Positions 33,724 to 41,969 of a stretch of DNA of 64,000 nucleotides are shown here, in pieces. Below the pieces are notes generated by a model. The model was not told the origin of the DNA. It did not search any database and saw only the letters and a list, made by a program, of their open reading frames with translations. The DNA is from Acidimicrobiaceae bacterium (GTDB lineage: Bacteria > Actinomycetota > Acidimicrobiia > Acidimicrobiales > RAAP-2): contig DAIDKS010000035.1 in NCBI GenBank assembly GCA_027449885.1, positions 62,001 through 126,000 of the forward strand. Reading direction: 5' to 3'. How positions within the stretch are numbered: the stretch's first letter is position 1; each line of letters begins with the position of its first letter. The position numbers and the translations under genes were made by a program.

Positions 33724-34964
33724 GCCGGCTGGAGCGACGTGGCCCCGACGGGGCGACGGCGCAGCGTGACCACCAGGCCCAGCCCGGTCGCCAGGGTCAG
33801 GACGGCGCCGAGCCCGATGCCGATACGGGGGTTCGTCACGGCGATGATCGCGGCGACGAGGGGGGCGCCGATGGGCGTCGTCCCCTGGAAGGCGATCGCG
33901 TAGAGGCTCATCACCCGTCCCCGCATCTCCTGGCTCGAGTTGAGCTGGAGCATCGCGTTGGAGGACGACATGTAGGCGATGGAGAAGGCCCCGGTGGGGA
34001 CCATCAGCACCTCGGCCCAGCCGATGGACGGGGCCAGGGCCGACGCCCCCATGAAGACGCCGAAGCCCACCGCGAGGCCGGTGATCAGTCGCGCGGTCGG
34101 GTTGGACCGGTGGGCGATGTAGAGCCCGCCGATGATGGCCCCGAGACCCATCGCGGCGAGCAGCAGGCCGTAGTCGGTGGCCGTGCGCTGGTGGAAGGTG
34201 GTCCGGGCGAAGAGGGGCAGCGTGACGGTGAAGTTGAAGGCGAAGGTCCCGATGACCGTGATGGCGAGGATGACGTTGCGCAGGATCGGCGTCTCGTAGA
34301 CGTAGCGGATCCCCCGTCGCAGCTGCCCCTTCTCCCGGGTCACCGTCCGCATCGGCAGGAAGGTCGCGCCGTCCATCATCACGAGAGCCACGAGGACCGC
34401 GACGTACGAGGCGGCGTTCGCGTAGAAGCAGGCGGCGTCGCCCACGAGGGCGATGAAGCCCGCGGCGAGCGACGGACCCACCAGGCGTCCGGCGTTCATC
34501 AGGACGCTGTTGAGGCTCACCGCGTTCGTGATCAGGTCCCGGCCCACCATCTGCTGGACGAAGGCCTGCCGCGCCGGCATGTCGAAGAGGTTGACCACGC
34601 CGAGCAGGGTGGCCAGCACGTAGATGGTCGAGACGTTGACGTGGTGGATCGAGACGAGGATCCCCAGGACCAGCGCGAGCAGGCCGGCCCCGGCCTGGGT
34701 CCCGTAGAGGATGGTCCGCTTGTCGTAGCGGTCGGCGACGACGCCGCCGTAGGAGCCGGCGACCAGCATGGGCAGGCTCTGGAGGGCGATGGCGATCCCG
34801 AGGTCGACCGACGAACCCGTCAGCTGGAGGACCAGCCAGCCCTGGGCGACCGACTGCATCCACGTCCCCGAGACGGAGATCAGCTGACCGATGAAGTAGA
34901 GGCGGAAGTTGCGCACCCGCAGCGCCGCGAAGGTTCGCGAGGAGAAGGCCCGGACCGCGCTCAT
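33720..34964 (-). CDS. MFS transporter (EntS-like)
   Basis: The 414-residue protein has about 12 transmembrane helices. It begins with ALRVRNFRLYFIGQLISVSGTWMQ and has the loop GGVVADRYDKRT, which fit the EntS/YfiS branch of the major facilitator superfamily, mostly drug or siderophore exporters. Its start overlaps the stop of the marR-type gene by 4 bases (ATGA), so it is very likely regulated by that repressor. The substrate is unknown. Confidence 0.9.
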   Translation of the reverse strand: MSAVRAFSSRTFAALRVRNFRLYFIGQLISVSGTWMQSVAQGWLVLQLTGSSVDLGIAIALQSLPMLVAGSYGGVVADRYDKRTILYGTQAGAGLLALVLGILVSIHHVNVSTIYVLATLLGVVNLFDMPARQAFVQQMVGRDLITNAVSLNSVLMNAGRLVGPSLAAGFIALVGDAACFYANAASYVAVLVALVMMDGATFLPMRTVTREKGQLRRGIRYVYETPILRNVILAITVIGTFAFNFTVTLPLFARTTFHQRTATDYGLLLAAMGLGAIIGGLYIAHRSNPTARLITGLAVGFGVFMGASALAPSIGWAEVLMVPTGAFSIAYMSSSNAMLQLNSSQEMRGRVMSLYAIAFQGTTPIGAPLVAAIIAVTNPRIGIGLGAVLTLATGLGLVVTLRRRPVGATSLQPA

Positions 34965-35380
34965 TCCGCCTCCACCAGTGCCTCGAGCAGGGCGACGAGC
35001 TCGTCCGCGCGACTGCGGTCCACGTGGGCGAGGGCGCGCTCGAGGAACTCGTCCTTGCGGCGGCGGATGCGCTCCACCTCTCGACGTCCCCGCGTCGTGA
35101 GGACGACGCGCGTGCAGCGGCCGTCGCGGGCGTCGCGCACCTTCTCGAGCAGTCCGGCTCCCTCGAGGTCCCGGACCAGCCGGGTCACGGTCGGCGGCTG
35201 GACCTGCTCCGCGGCCGCGAGGTCCCCCAGCGAGGGCCGTCCCATGCGGTCGATCGTGCCGAGCAGCGACGCCTGAGCGGGCGAGACGCCCGCCAGCGCG
35301 CTCTGGCGCAACTTGCGATGGAGTCGGGTGACGGCCCGCCGCAGCCGGACCGCCGTGTCGTCGAGAGTCACTGCATCCAT
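34961..35380 (-). CDS. MarR-family transcriptional regulator
   Basis: The 139-residue winged-helix protein has the MarR core: SLLGTIDRMGRPSLGDLAAAEQVQPPTVTRLVRDLEGAGLLEKVRDARDGRCTRVVLTTRGRREV. It is translationally coupled to the MFS exporter. A perfect inverted repeat overlaps its own ribosome site and start codon, so it probably represses itself and the exporter until a ligand binds. The ligand is unknown. Confidence 0.93.
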   Translation of the reverse strand: MDAVTLDDTAVRLRRAVTRLHRKLRQSALAGVSPAQASLLGTIDRMGRPSLGDLAAAEQVQPPTVTRLVRDLEGAGLLEKVRDARDGRCTRVVLTTRGRREVERIRRRKDEFLERALAHVDRSRADELVALLEALVEAE

Positions 35381-35396
35381 TAGTTCACCTAACTAA
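35380..35396. promoter_or_regulatory. MarR operator overlapping the ribosome site and start of the marR gene
   Basis: TTAGTT-CACCT-AACTAA is a perfect 6-base inverted repeat with a 5-base spacer. On the minus strand the spacer reads AGGTG, the likely Shine-Dalgarno, and one arm reaches the ATG. Half-sites of this AT-rich type in GC-rich DNA are typical of MarR-family operators. Confidence 0.65.
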
Positions 35397-35446
35397 ATAA
35401 TAGGGCCCTCGACGGGCCTCGTGACGGGTCGTCGCGGACGGCCGGG

Positions 35447-35779
35447 TCAGAGCTTGCGGTAGCGCGGAACGTAGCCGCCGGTGCCGAGGGCCATGGAGGC
35501 CTCGAGGTCGGCCTCCTCGTCGACGCCCCCGATGACCTCGGTCACCCAGTCGAGGCGGTCGGTCAGGATCCTGGTCACCCCGCCCTGGATGGTGTCCGAC
35601 GAGATCGCGCAGCTGGAGCACGCCCCCTGGAGCTCGACCTCGACGACCCCGGTCTCGACGTCGGCCCGCACGAGGACGAGGTCACCGCCGTCGGCCTGCA
35701 CGGCCGGCCGCATGAGGTCGATGAGGGACTGGAGCGCCTCGAGCCGGGCGCGGCGCTGCTCGTCGGTCAACGAAGTCAC
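35447..35779 (-). CDS. NifU C-terminal domain (Nfu-type) iron-sulfur scaffold protein
   Basis: The 110-residue protein has the Nfu domain: LIDLMRPAVQADGGDLVLVR, the cluster cysteines GACSSCAIS (CxxC), and TIQGGVTRILTDRLDWVTEVIG. Nfu proteins carry and deliver 4Fe-4S clusters. The GTG at 35779 (VTSLTDEQ) was chosen because a CAGACT hexamer lies 6 bases before it and the frame upstream runs into the divergent P450 promoter. Confidence 0.88.
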   Translation of the reverse strand: MTSLTDEQRRARLEALQSLIDLMRPAVQADGGDLVLVRADVETGVVEVELQGACSSCAISSDTIQGGVTRILTDRLDWVTEVIGGVDEEADLEASMALGTGGYVPRYRKL

Positions 35780-35785
35780 CCGTAC

Positions 35786-35791
35786 AGTCTG
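35786..35791 (-). promoter_or_regulatory. Candidate -10 of a leaderless promoter (Nfu-type gene)
   Basis: CAGACT on the minus strand ends 6 bases before GTG 35779; its first base deviates from TANNNT. Confidence 0.35.
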
Positions 35792-35823
35792 CCGGTATTC
35801 CGCGGCGACGTGTCGGGGCTCGC

Positions 35824-35829
35824 TACGCT
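35824..35829 (+). promoter_or_regulatory. -10 element of a probable leaderless promoter (P450)
   Basis: TACGCT ends 6 bases before ATG 35836; no Shine-Dalgarno is present. Confidence 0.55.
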
Positions 35830-35835
35830 GCCCCC

Positions 35836-37095
35836 ATGCCGTGGCGACTCGAGGACATCGACCTGTCATCCATGGACTTCTGGCGGCGGCCCTGGTCCGA
35901 GCGGGAGGCGGCCTTCGCGCTGCTGCGCCGCGAGAGCCCCGTCGCTCACTTCGAGGACCCCGTCATCGAGGGCACCGCCGTCGAGTTCCCGCGCGGCAAC
36001 GGCTACTGGGCGCTCACCCGCTACCGCGACGTGGCGACCGCGTCGCGCCACCCCGAGCTCTTCCTCTCGGGACCGGGTGCCGTCTCCCAGCTCGACCTCC
36101 CCCCGGAGATGGTGGAGTACTTCTCGGGCATGATCTCCACCGACAATCCCCGCCACGCCCGGTTGCGACGGATCGTCGCGAACGCCTTCAACCCCCGGAC
36201 GGTACGGGCCATCGAGGACGACATCGAGCGGGTCGCGCACCGCGTGGTGACCGACGCCCGCGCGCGGGGCACCGGGGACTTCGTCACCGACGTGGCGGCT
36301 CCCTTCCCCGTCGAGATCATCGCGAACATGATGGGGATCCCGCCGTCGGAGCACGACACGATGCTGCGGTGCTCGAACGTCATCCTCTCGAGCGGCGACC
36401 CCCAGTTCATCCCGGAGGGGACCGACCCGGTCGTCGCCTTCCTCGAGGCCGGCGCCACCCTCACCGGCCTGATGGAGGAGCTCGGGGCCTACCGCCGGGA
36501 GAACCCGGTCGACGACCTGACGAGCGCTCTGGTGAACGCCGAGATCGAGTCCGAGCGCCTCAGCGCCCAGGAGCTCTCGTCGTTCTTCGTCCTGCTCGTC
36601 ACGGCGGGCAACGAGACGACCCGAACGGCCATCGCCCACGCCCTCATCGCCCTCACCGAACACCCCGAGCAGCGCGAGCGCTGGCGTCGGGACGTCGCGG
36701 GCCTCACGCCGACGGCGGTGGACGAGATCGTCCGGTGGGCGTCGCCGGTGATCTGGATGCGGCGCACCCTCGCCGGGGACGTCACCCTCTCCGGGGTGGA
36801 CCTGCACGCCGGCGACAAGGTCCTCCTCTTCTACAACTCGGCCAACCGCGACGAGGAGGCCTTCGACGACCCGTACCGCTTCGACCTGGGACGGACGCCG
36901 AACGACCACTTCGGCTTCGGGGCCCCCGGTCCCCACTTCTGCCTCGGCGCCCACCTGGCCCGCCGCGAGATCGCCGTGGTCTGGCGCGAGCTCTTCTCCG
37001 TCATGCCCGGCGTCCACGCGACCGGGACCCCGACGCAACTGGCGTCGAGCTTCGTGAACGGCGTCACCCACCTCCCCTACGACGTCGGGGGGTGA
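35836..37095 (+). CDS. Cytochrome P450
   Basis: The 419-residue protein has the I-helix oxygen-activation segment LLVTAGNETTRTAIAH, an ExxR region, and the heme loop FGFGAPGPHFCLGAHLARRE with ligand Cys369. The profile resembles bacterial CYP125/CYP142-like soluble P450s of actinobacteria, but the substrate is not known. It needs a ferredoxin and reductase; none is adjacent. It is divergent from the Nfu-type gene and followed after 56 bases by an L,D-transpeptidase with its own promoter. Confidence 0.93.
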   Translation: MPWRLEDIDLSSMDFWRRPWSEREAAFALLRRESPVAHFEDPVIEGTAVEFPRGNGYWALTRYRDVATASRHPELFLSGPGAVSQLDLPPEMVEYFSGMISTDNPRHARLRRIVANAFNPRTVRAIEDDIERVAHRVVTDARARGTGDFVTDVAAPFPVEIIANMMGIPPSEHDTMLRCSNVILSSGDPQFIPEGTDPVVAFLEAGATLTGLMEELGAYRRENPVDDLTSALVNAEIESERLSAQELSSFFVLLVTAGNETTRTAIAHALIALTEHPEQRERWRRDVAGLTPTAVDEIVRWASPVIWMRRTLAGDVTLSGVDLHAGDKVLLFYNSANRDEEAFDDPYRFDLGRTPNDHFGFGAPGPHFCLGAHLARREIAVVWRELFSVMPGVHATGTPTQLASSFVNGVTHLPYDVGG

Positions 37096-37116
37096 GGCCC
37101 CCCGGGGGACTCGGAT

Positions 37117-37145
37117 TTGACAGGCCCCCGCGCACCGCCCAGGCT
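37117..37145 (+). promoter_or_regulatory. Promoter of the L,D-transpeptidase gene
   Basis: TTGACA (37117-37122), then 17 bases, then CAGGCT (37140-37145), which ends 6 bases before GTG 37152. This is the clearest -35/-10 pair in the window and again predicts a leaderless start. Confidence 0.5.
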
Positions 37146-37151
37146 GAGGGG

Positions 37152-37835
37152 GTGAGATGGCGCCGTGTCGCCGGGGCGCTCACGCTGGCCGTGAGCCTGG
37201 CTCCCGCGGGGGTGGTCGCGTCCCCGGCGAGCGCGGCGACCCCCCTCCTCGCCCTCGGCTCTCGGGGTCCGGCCGTCGTCACCCTGCAGCGGCACCTGGC
37301 CGGGCTCGGCTACTGGCTGGGACCGGTGACGGGCGTCGTCAACGACGCGACCCAGCAGGCCGTCTTCGCGATCCAGAAGGCGGCCGGCCTCTCCCGCGAC
37401 GGGATCGTCGGACCCCTGACGCAGGGAGCCATCGCCCGCGGGGTGCGCCCGAAGCCCCACAGCACTCGCGGCGCGGTCGTCGAGATCAACCTGTCGACCA
37501 ACCTCCTCCTACTCGTCCGCGACGGACGGCTCGTCGCCACCCTCAACGTCTCGACCGGCGGGGGCTACCCGTACTCGATGAACGGCGTGAGCGGTGTCGC
37601 CGTCACGCCGCGCGGTCAGTTCCGCGTCTTCCGCCAGGTCAACGGACTCGACGTCAGCCCCCTCGGCGAGATGTGGCGTCCGAAGTACTTCAGTGGCGGC
37701 TTCGCCATCCACGGGTCGGCCTTCGTGCCGCCCCAGCCCGCGTCCCACGGCTGCGTCCGCGTGAGCAACGCCGCCATGGACTGGATCTGGGCGAGCAACC
37801 GGATGCCGATCGGCACCCTCGTCTGGATCTACTGA
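37152..37835 (+). CDS. L,D-transpeptidase with peptidoglycan-binding domain
   Basis: The 227-residue protein has a signal peptide (about 1-27, cut near ASAA), a PG_binding_1 domain (about 30-95; LALGSRGPAVVTLQRHLAGLGYW), and a YkuD domain with the catalytic motif HGSAFVPPQPASHGCVRVSN. It forms 3-3 peptidoglycan crosslinks or anchors proteins outside the membrane. GTG at 37152 is supported by the promoter spacing. It is monocistronic. Confidence 0.92.
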   Translation: MRWRRVAGALTLAVSLAPAGVVASPASAATPLLALGSRGPAVVTLQRHLAGLGYWLGPVTGVVNDATQQAVFAIQKAAGLSRDGIVGPLTQGAIARGVRPKPHSTRGAVVEINLSTNLLLLVRDGRLVATLNVSTGGGYPYSMNGVSGVAVTPRGQFRVFRQVNGLDVSPLGEMWRPKYFSGGFAIHGSAFVPPQPASHGCVRVSNAAMDWIWASNRMPIGTLVWIY

Positions 37836-38065
37836 GCCGGTCGCCGCCCGGACGGCGTGTCGCGAGTCGCGAGAGCGACGACGTCGCGTCGGGCCGGCAG
37901 CTCCCCCAGGCTCGTCATCACCTCGATCCCGAGTGAGCTCCGCGCGACGGGTGGTACGGGATCGCTCGCCCGGCCGAGGCCGCGTATCCCGGCGGCCACG
38001 ACGCGCCCACCAGGGGCCCGATCACCCGGGCGACCCGCTCGGGGGTCCCCCCGCGAGCGCGTCAC
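37829..38065 (-). CDS. Possible small protein after the flippase-like gene (weak)
   Basis: A 78-residue frame begins with a GTG overlapping the flippase-like gene's stop (GTGA), the coupling used by many real genes here, and fills an otherwise empty 226-base gap. The product is Arg/Pro/Gly-rich at first, then RSSLGIEVMTSLGELPARRD; I recognise no family. It overlaps the convergent L,D-transpeptidase end by 7 bases. It may be only a high-GC random frame. Confidence 0.25.
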   Translation of the reverse strand: MTRSRGDPRAGRPGDRAPGGRVVAAGIRGLGRASDPVPPVARSSLGIEVMTSLGELPARRDVVALATRDTPSGRRPAQ

Positions 38066-39090
38066 CCCGGGGCGTCGGGGGCTCCGGGGAATCGACGTCG
38101 AAAGTCGACGTAGGCGAGGCCACCCGAGACGATCGGGAGCCAGTAGGAACCGATGCGGTAGGCCAGGGTCCCGAGCACCGCCCGCGTGCTCGGGACGCCG
38201 GCCAGAACGAGCAGGCTCGCGAGACTCGCCTCGACGACCCCGAGGCCCCCCGGAGTGATCGGGACGAGGGCCACGACCGCGGCGGCCGAGTAGACGACCA
38301 TGATCGCCGCGGCGTTGGGCCGCGCACCGGCGGCGTGCACGGCGGCCAGCAGGCTCGCGTAGTCGAATCCGATGTGCCCCGCCACGAGCAGCGCGGCCTG
38401 CCACCAGTGCCGCCCCAGCTCGTGGCGCACCAGGTCGCGCTGCTCGAGCAGTCGTCGCGGGAGCGACGTCGACCACGGACGACGTCTCGCGACGTGCGCG
38501 ACGATCCACTCGACACCACGACCGACGACGCGCAGCGGAGCGTCGTAGGCGAGTGCGACCAGGGCGGCGAGGGCGATGATCGCGAAGCCCCCGACGCCGA
38601 GGAGGGCCGCGTCGGTGAGGTCGCGATTGACGTCCGCCCCTCCGAGGGCCGGCAGGGCGAAGACCGGCAGGAGGAAGTGACCGGCAACGTCCAGGGTCGA
38701 GGCCACGGCCAGACCGCCCGCCGCGTCGGCGGTGTCGATCCCCGCGCGGTGGAGCATTCGGAACTGCACCCCGGCGCCGACGACGTCCCCGCCGGGCACG
38801 GTGTTGGTGACCGCCGCGCCGGCGAGGGAGGCGGCGGCGACGTCGCGCACGTGACCGACCCGCACCGCCAGCCGGAGGAGCCCCACCGAGCAGGCGATGC
38901 TGGCCACCTCTCCGAGGAGGGTGGCGGCGACCCAGAGGGGCGCCAGGGTCGACAGACGGGGCCACGAGGCGAAGACCCCCGTGAGCGCCGGGGCGAGCGT
39001 GTAGAGCGCCACCCCCGCGATGACGACGGCGACCGTACGACGCAGGCGACCCGAGCCCTCTCGCCGCCCCTCGGGATCGCTCGGGCTCAC
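38062..39090 (-). CDS. Flippase-like integral membrane protein (UPF0104/LPG synthase membrane type)
   Basis: The 342-residue protein has about 8 transmembrane helices, with NTVPGGDVVGAGVQFRML and the C-terminal VALVPITPGGLGVVEASLASLLVLAGV signature of the lysylphosphatidylglycerol synthase/UPF0104 membrane domain. No catalytic aminoacyl-transfer domain follows, so it is probably a lipid-linked substrate flippase or an accessory protein. The GTG start is assumed at the upstream end. Confidence 0.85.
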   Translation of the reverse strand: MSPSDPEGRREGSGRLRRTVAVVIAGVALYTLAPALTGVFASWPRLSTLAPLWVAATLLGEVASIACSVGLLRLAVRVGHVRDVAAASLAGAAVTNTVPGGDVVGAGVQFRMLHRAGIDTADAAGGLAVASTLDVAGHFLLPVFALPALGGADVNRDLTDAALLGVGGFAIIALAALVALAYDAPLRVVGRGVEWIVAHVARRRPWSTSLPRRLLEQRDLVRHELGRHWWQAALLVAGHIGFDYASLLAAVHAAGARPNAAAIMVVYSAAAVVALVPITPGGLGVVEASLASLLVLAGVPSTRAVLGTLAYRIGSYWLPIVSGGLAYVDFRRRFPGAPDAPG

Positions 39091-39181
39091 GTCACGCCGC
39101 CCACCAGCCGGACCGTACCACCGAGTTCGGGACGCGCCGGGCGGGCCCTCGACGGCGCCCGACCATCGTCCCGAGCGGTGT

Positions 39182-39547
39182 TCAGGCCTGGGTCGTGGAC
39201 TCCTGGCGCTCGGCGAAGGCCTCGTCGTAGGCGTGCAGGGCCCGCGGCCCCCACACCGTCCCCGGACCGCCGTTCATCAAGATCGCGACGCCCACGGCCT
39301 CGGCCACCTGCTGGCGCGTCACCCCCTGGCGGACGAGTCCGCGGGCGTGGGTGACGACGCAGCCGTCGCACTGACGGGTGATGGCCACCATCATGGCGAG
39401 AAGCTCCTTCACCCCGGCGCTGAGCTCGCCCGGGGCCATCGCCGCCCGCGACATCTCCCCGTAGCCCTTGAGGACGTCGGGCACCAGGCCTCGCAGCTCG
39501 AGCGCCGGGCCGCGCAGTTCGGATCGAACCTCGTCGTTGCTCTTCAT
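39182..39547 (-). CDS. AhpD-like carboxymuconolactone decarboxylase family protein
   Basis: The 121-residue protein has the AhpD-type active motif in QCDGCVVTHARGLVRQG (CxxC followed by His) and VGVAILMNGGP. Members act as thiol-based peroxidase partners or decarboxylases. A strong GGAGG Shine-Dalgarno precedes the ATG at 39547, which decides this start. It is divergent from the carbonic anhydrase across 57 bases. Confidence 0.9.
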   Translation of the reverse strand: MKSNDEVRSELRGPALELRGLVPDVLKGYGEMSRAAMAPGELSAGVKELLAMMVAITRQCDGCVVTHARGLVRQGVTRQQVAEAVGVAILMNGGPGTVWGPRALHAYDEAFAERQESTTQA

Positions 39548-39592
39548 AGGCACCTCCGGTCCCAGCGTAGGGCTCGGGCGCATCCCCCTACG

Positions 39593-39598
39593 TAGACT
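39593..39598 (+). promoter_or_regulatory. -10 element of a probable leaderless promoter (carbonic anhydrase)
   Basis: TAGACT ends exactly 6 bases before GTG 39605, without a Shine-Dalgarno. Confidence 0.5.
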
Positions 39599-39604
39599 CG
39601 CGAC

Positions 39605-40105
39605 GTGGGAACGATCGACGATCGCCTCGACGCGAATCGCACGTACGTCACCCGTCACGGCCAGCGCCCCCTCGACACCGCCCCGCGGCTGCACCTCGCC
39701 GTCCTCACCTGCATGGACTCGCGACTCGACCTCTTCGGCGCCCTCGGCCTCGACCTCGGGGAGGTGCACCTCGTGCGCAACGCCGGCGGCCTCGCCACGG
39801 AGGACACCATCCGCTCCCTGATGCTCAGCCAGCGCCTCCTCGGGACGCGATCGATCATGGTGATCCACCACACGCGCTGCGGCCTCGAGGCCTTCGCCGA
39901 GGAGGAGCTCTCGGCCGAGATCGCGGCCGACGTGGGTTTCGCTCCCCCGTTCCGGCTCGGGGCCTACCGCGACGTCGAGGCCGACGTGCTCGCGACCATG
40001 GCCGCTCTCGAGATGAGCCCGTTCGTGGACACCACCGACCTGCGCGGCTTCGTCTTCGACGTCGACTCGGGCGCCCTGCGCGAGGTCACGCGAGCGACTT
40101 CTTGA
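39605..40105 (+). CDS. Beta-class carbonic anhydrase
   Basis: The 166-residue enzyme has the beta-CA zinc and dyad residues: Cys36, Asp38 and Arg40 in LTCMDSRLD, and HHTRC with His89 and Cys92. It interconverts CO2 and bicarbonate in the cytoplasm. The length matches the small mycobacterial type. The 3' end overlaps the convergent GNAT gene by 20 bases. Confidence 0.93.
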   Translation: MGTIDDRLDANRTYVTRHGQRPLDTAPRLHLAVLTCMDSRLDLFGALGLDLGEVHLVRNAGGLATEDTIRSLMLSQRLLGTRSIMVIHHTRCGLEAFAEEELSAEIAADVGFAPPFRLGAYRDVEADVLATMAALEMSPFVDTTDLRGFVFDVDSGALREVTRATS

Positions 40106-40535
40106 ACCCCTGGTGGGTCGCGCCGTAGCCGTGGGCGACGTAGAAGCGGTGGGCGTCGAGGCGCTCGTTGCGGCTCGTCAGCTGGATGCGGTAGCAGCCG
40201 GCGGCGCGCGCCCGCGACTCGGCCTCGGCGATGAGGGCGGCGCCCGCGCCCCGTCCCCGGTGGTCGGCCCGGACGAAGACGCTCTCGACCTCGGCGCACC
40301 ACCCACCCCGGTGCATGAAGTGGCGGAAGATCACCAGCTGGCAGACGCCGATCACGACGCCGTCGTCCTCGGCGACGAGGACCTCGCCGCCACGCTCGCG
40401 CGTCGACGAGACGGCCGCCCAGTACGACGCGACGTCCTCGGGATCCTCCGCGTCGGGGACGGCCGCCCCGTCGAGGATGGCCCGCACCGCCGCCGGGACG
40501 TCGGCGCGTCGGATCGGCCGGACGCCGAGGCTCAC
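40086..40535 (-). CDS. GNAT-family N-acetyltransferase
   Basis: The 149-residue protein has motif A VESVFVRADHRGRGAGAALIAEAESRA, including the acetyl-CoA pyrophosphate loop RxxGxGA, and ends with a SRNERLDAHRFYVAHGY motif B. The substrate is not evident. The GTG start overlaps the amidase stop (GTGA), so the two are co-translated. Confidence 0.88.
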   Translation of the reverse strand: MSLGVRPIRRADVPAAVRAILDGAAVPDAEDPEDVASYWAAVSSTRERGGEVLVAEDDGVVIGVCQLVIFRHFMHRGGWCAEVESVFVRADHRGRGAGAALIAEAESRARAAGCYRIQLTSRNERLDAHRFYVAHGYGATHQGFKKSLA

Positions 40536-41932
40536 GACGGTCGCGGGTCGATCGGGGTGAGCGGACCCACCGCGCGCTCGACGACCTCCGCGGCGTCGAG
40601 GCAGAGGTCGTCACGGTACATGAGGCCGATGATCTGCGCCCCCACGGGCAGGCCGTTCGCCACCCCCGTCGGCACGCACGCCGCGGGCAGTCCCATGAGG
40701 TTCGCCGGGAGGACGAAACGGAACATCTCGGCGACGGCCAGAGCGGACTCGACGTCGCGGATGTCGAAGCCGTGGGGGAAGGGCGGCTGCGTCCAGGTGG
40801 GACCGACGATGAGTGGGTACTCCTCCATGAAGGCCCTCCACGCCGTCTCGACCGCGAAGCGGGTCTGGTGCATCGCGTAGAGCGCTTCGGCGTGGTCCGG
40901 GAACTCGACGGTGCTCAGCTCGAGGAACCGGCGCCCGTCCTCGCCGATCACGGGGAGGATCAGCGGCGTGGCGACCTTGAGGCTGGTCATCATCAGCTCG
41001 CTCCACGCGAAGAGGGCGTCGAAGAGCTTCGGCGGCTCGACCTCGTCCACCTGATAGCCGGCCGCCTCCAGGGCCCGCCCCGCGGTCCGGACGCCCTCGG
41101 CGACGGCGGGATCCGTCGATCCGCCGCTCGGGGTCGGGACCAGGGCGACGCGTCGTGGTCGAGCGGGGCCCTCGAGCGGGACGTCGACCGCCTGCGGGTC
41201 GCGGGGGTGTGAGCCCATCACGACACGCAGGCCCCGGCGGACGTCGTCGACGCGCCGGGCGAGCACGCCCTCGGCCACCATGACCTGCGAGTTGATGGGT
41301 CGCAGCGTCGGATCGGTCACGCTCGCCATCGGGACGCGTCCCCGGGAGGGCTTGATCGACGCGATGCCGCAGGCGTAGGCGGGGTTGCGCAGTGACCCGC
41401 CGATGTCGTTGCCCAGTCCGAGCGGGCTCATGCCGCTCGCGATGGCGGCCGCCTCGCCGCCCGACGAGCCGCCGGCCGTCACGCCGTGACGCCAGGGATT
41501 GTGAGTCGGTCCGTAGAGGGACGACTCGGTGTTGACGCGCAGACCGAGATCCGGCATGTTCGTGCGCGCGAGGACCACTCCCCCGGCGGCGCGGACCCGC
41601 TCCACGGCCGGCGCGTCGAGGTCGGCCCGACGCTCGGCGAGGGCGCTCGACCCCTCGGTCGTCGCGTAGCCGGCGACGTCGATGTTCGTCTTCACCGTGA
41701 CCGGCACCCCGTGGAGGGGCCCCAGGGCCTCGCCGCGAGCCCGGCGCGCGTCGGCGGCGTCGGCCTCGCGCAGGACCTCCTCGGGACGGACCTCGACGAT
41801 CGCGTTGATCTGGTGGTTGACGGCCGCGATGCGTTCGAGGTGGGACGAGACGACCTCGCGCGACGACGTCGCGCCCGAGCCGATCAGCTCGGCGAGCTCC
41901 CCCGCCCCCAGTTGCCACAGTTCCCGTGCCAT
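40532..41932 (-). CDS. Amidase (amidase-signature family)
   Basis: The 466-residue enzyme has the Ser-cisSer-Lys triad: Lys81 in VPVTVKTNID, the Gly/Ser loop TAGGSSGGEAAAIASG (Ser156/Ser157) and Ser180 in NDIGGSLRNPA. It hydrolyses an amide; the substrate is unknown, and the gene is not next to gatB/gatC, so a tRNA amidotransferase role is unlikely. The ATG is preceded by a GAAGGGGGA purine run. It is followed by the GNAT gene in an overlapping pair. Confidence 0.9.
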   Translation of the reverse strand: MARELWQLGAGELAELIGSGATSSREVVSSHLERIAAVNHQINAIVEVRPEEVLREADAADARRARGEALGPLHGVPVTVKTNIDVAGYATTEGSSALAERRADLDAPAVERVRAAGGVVLARTNMPDLGLRVNTESSLYGPTHNPWRHGVTAGGSSGGEAAAIASGMSPLGLGNDIGGSLRNPAYACGIASIKPSRGRVPMASVTDPTLRPINSQVMVAEGVLARRVDDVRRGLRVVMGSHPRDPQAVDVPLEGPARPRRVALVPTPSGGSTDPAVAEGVRTAGRALEAAGYQVDEVEPPKLFDALFAWSELMMTSLKVATPLILPVIGEDGRRFLELSTVEFPDHAEALYAMHQTRFAVETAWRAFMEEYPLIVGPTWTQPPFPHGFDIRDVESALAVAEMFRFVLPANLMGLPAACVPTGVANGLPVGAQIIGLMYRDDLCLDAAEVVERAVGPLTPIDPRPS

Positions 41933-41969
41933 GACGATCCCCCTTCGCCTCCCCCGAGGGTAGCCGGGG

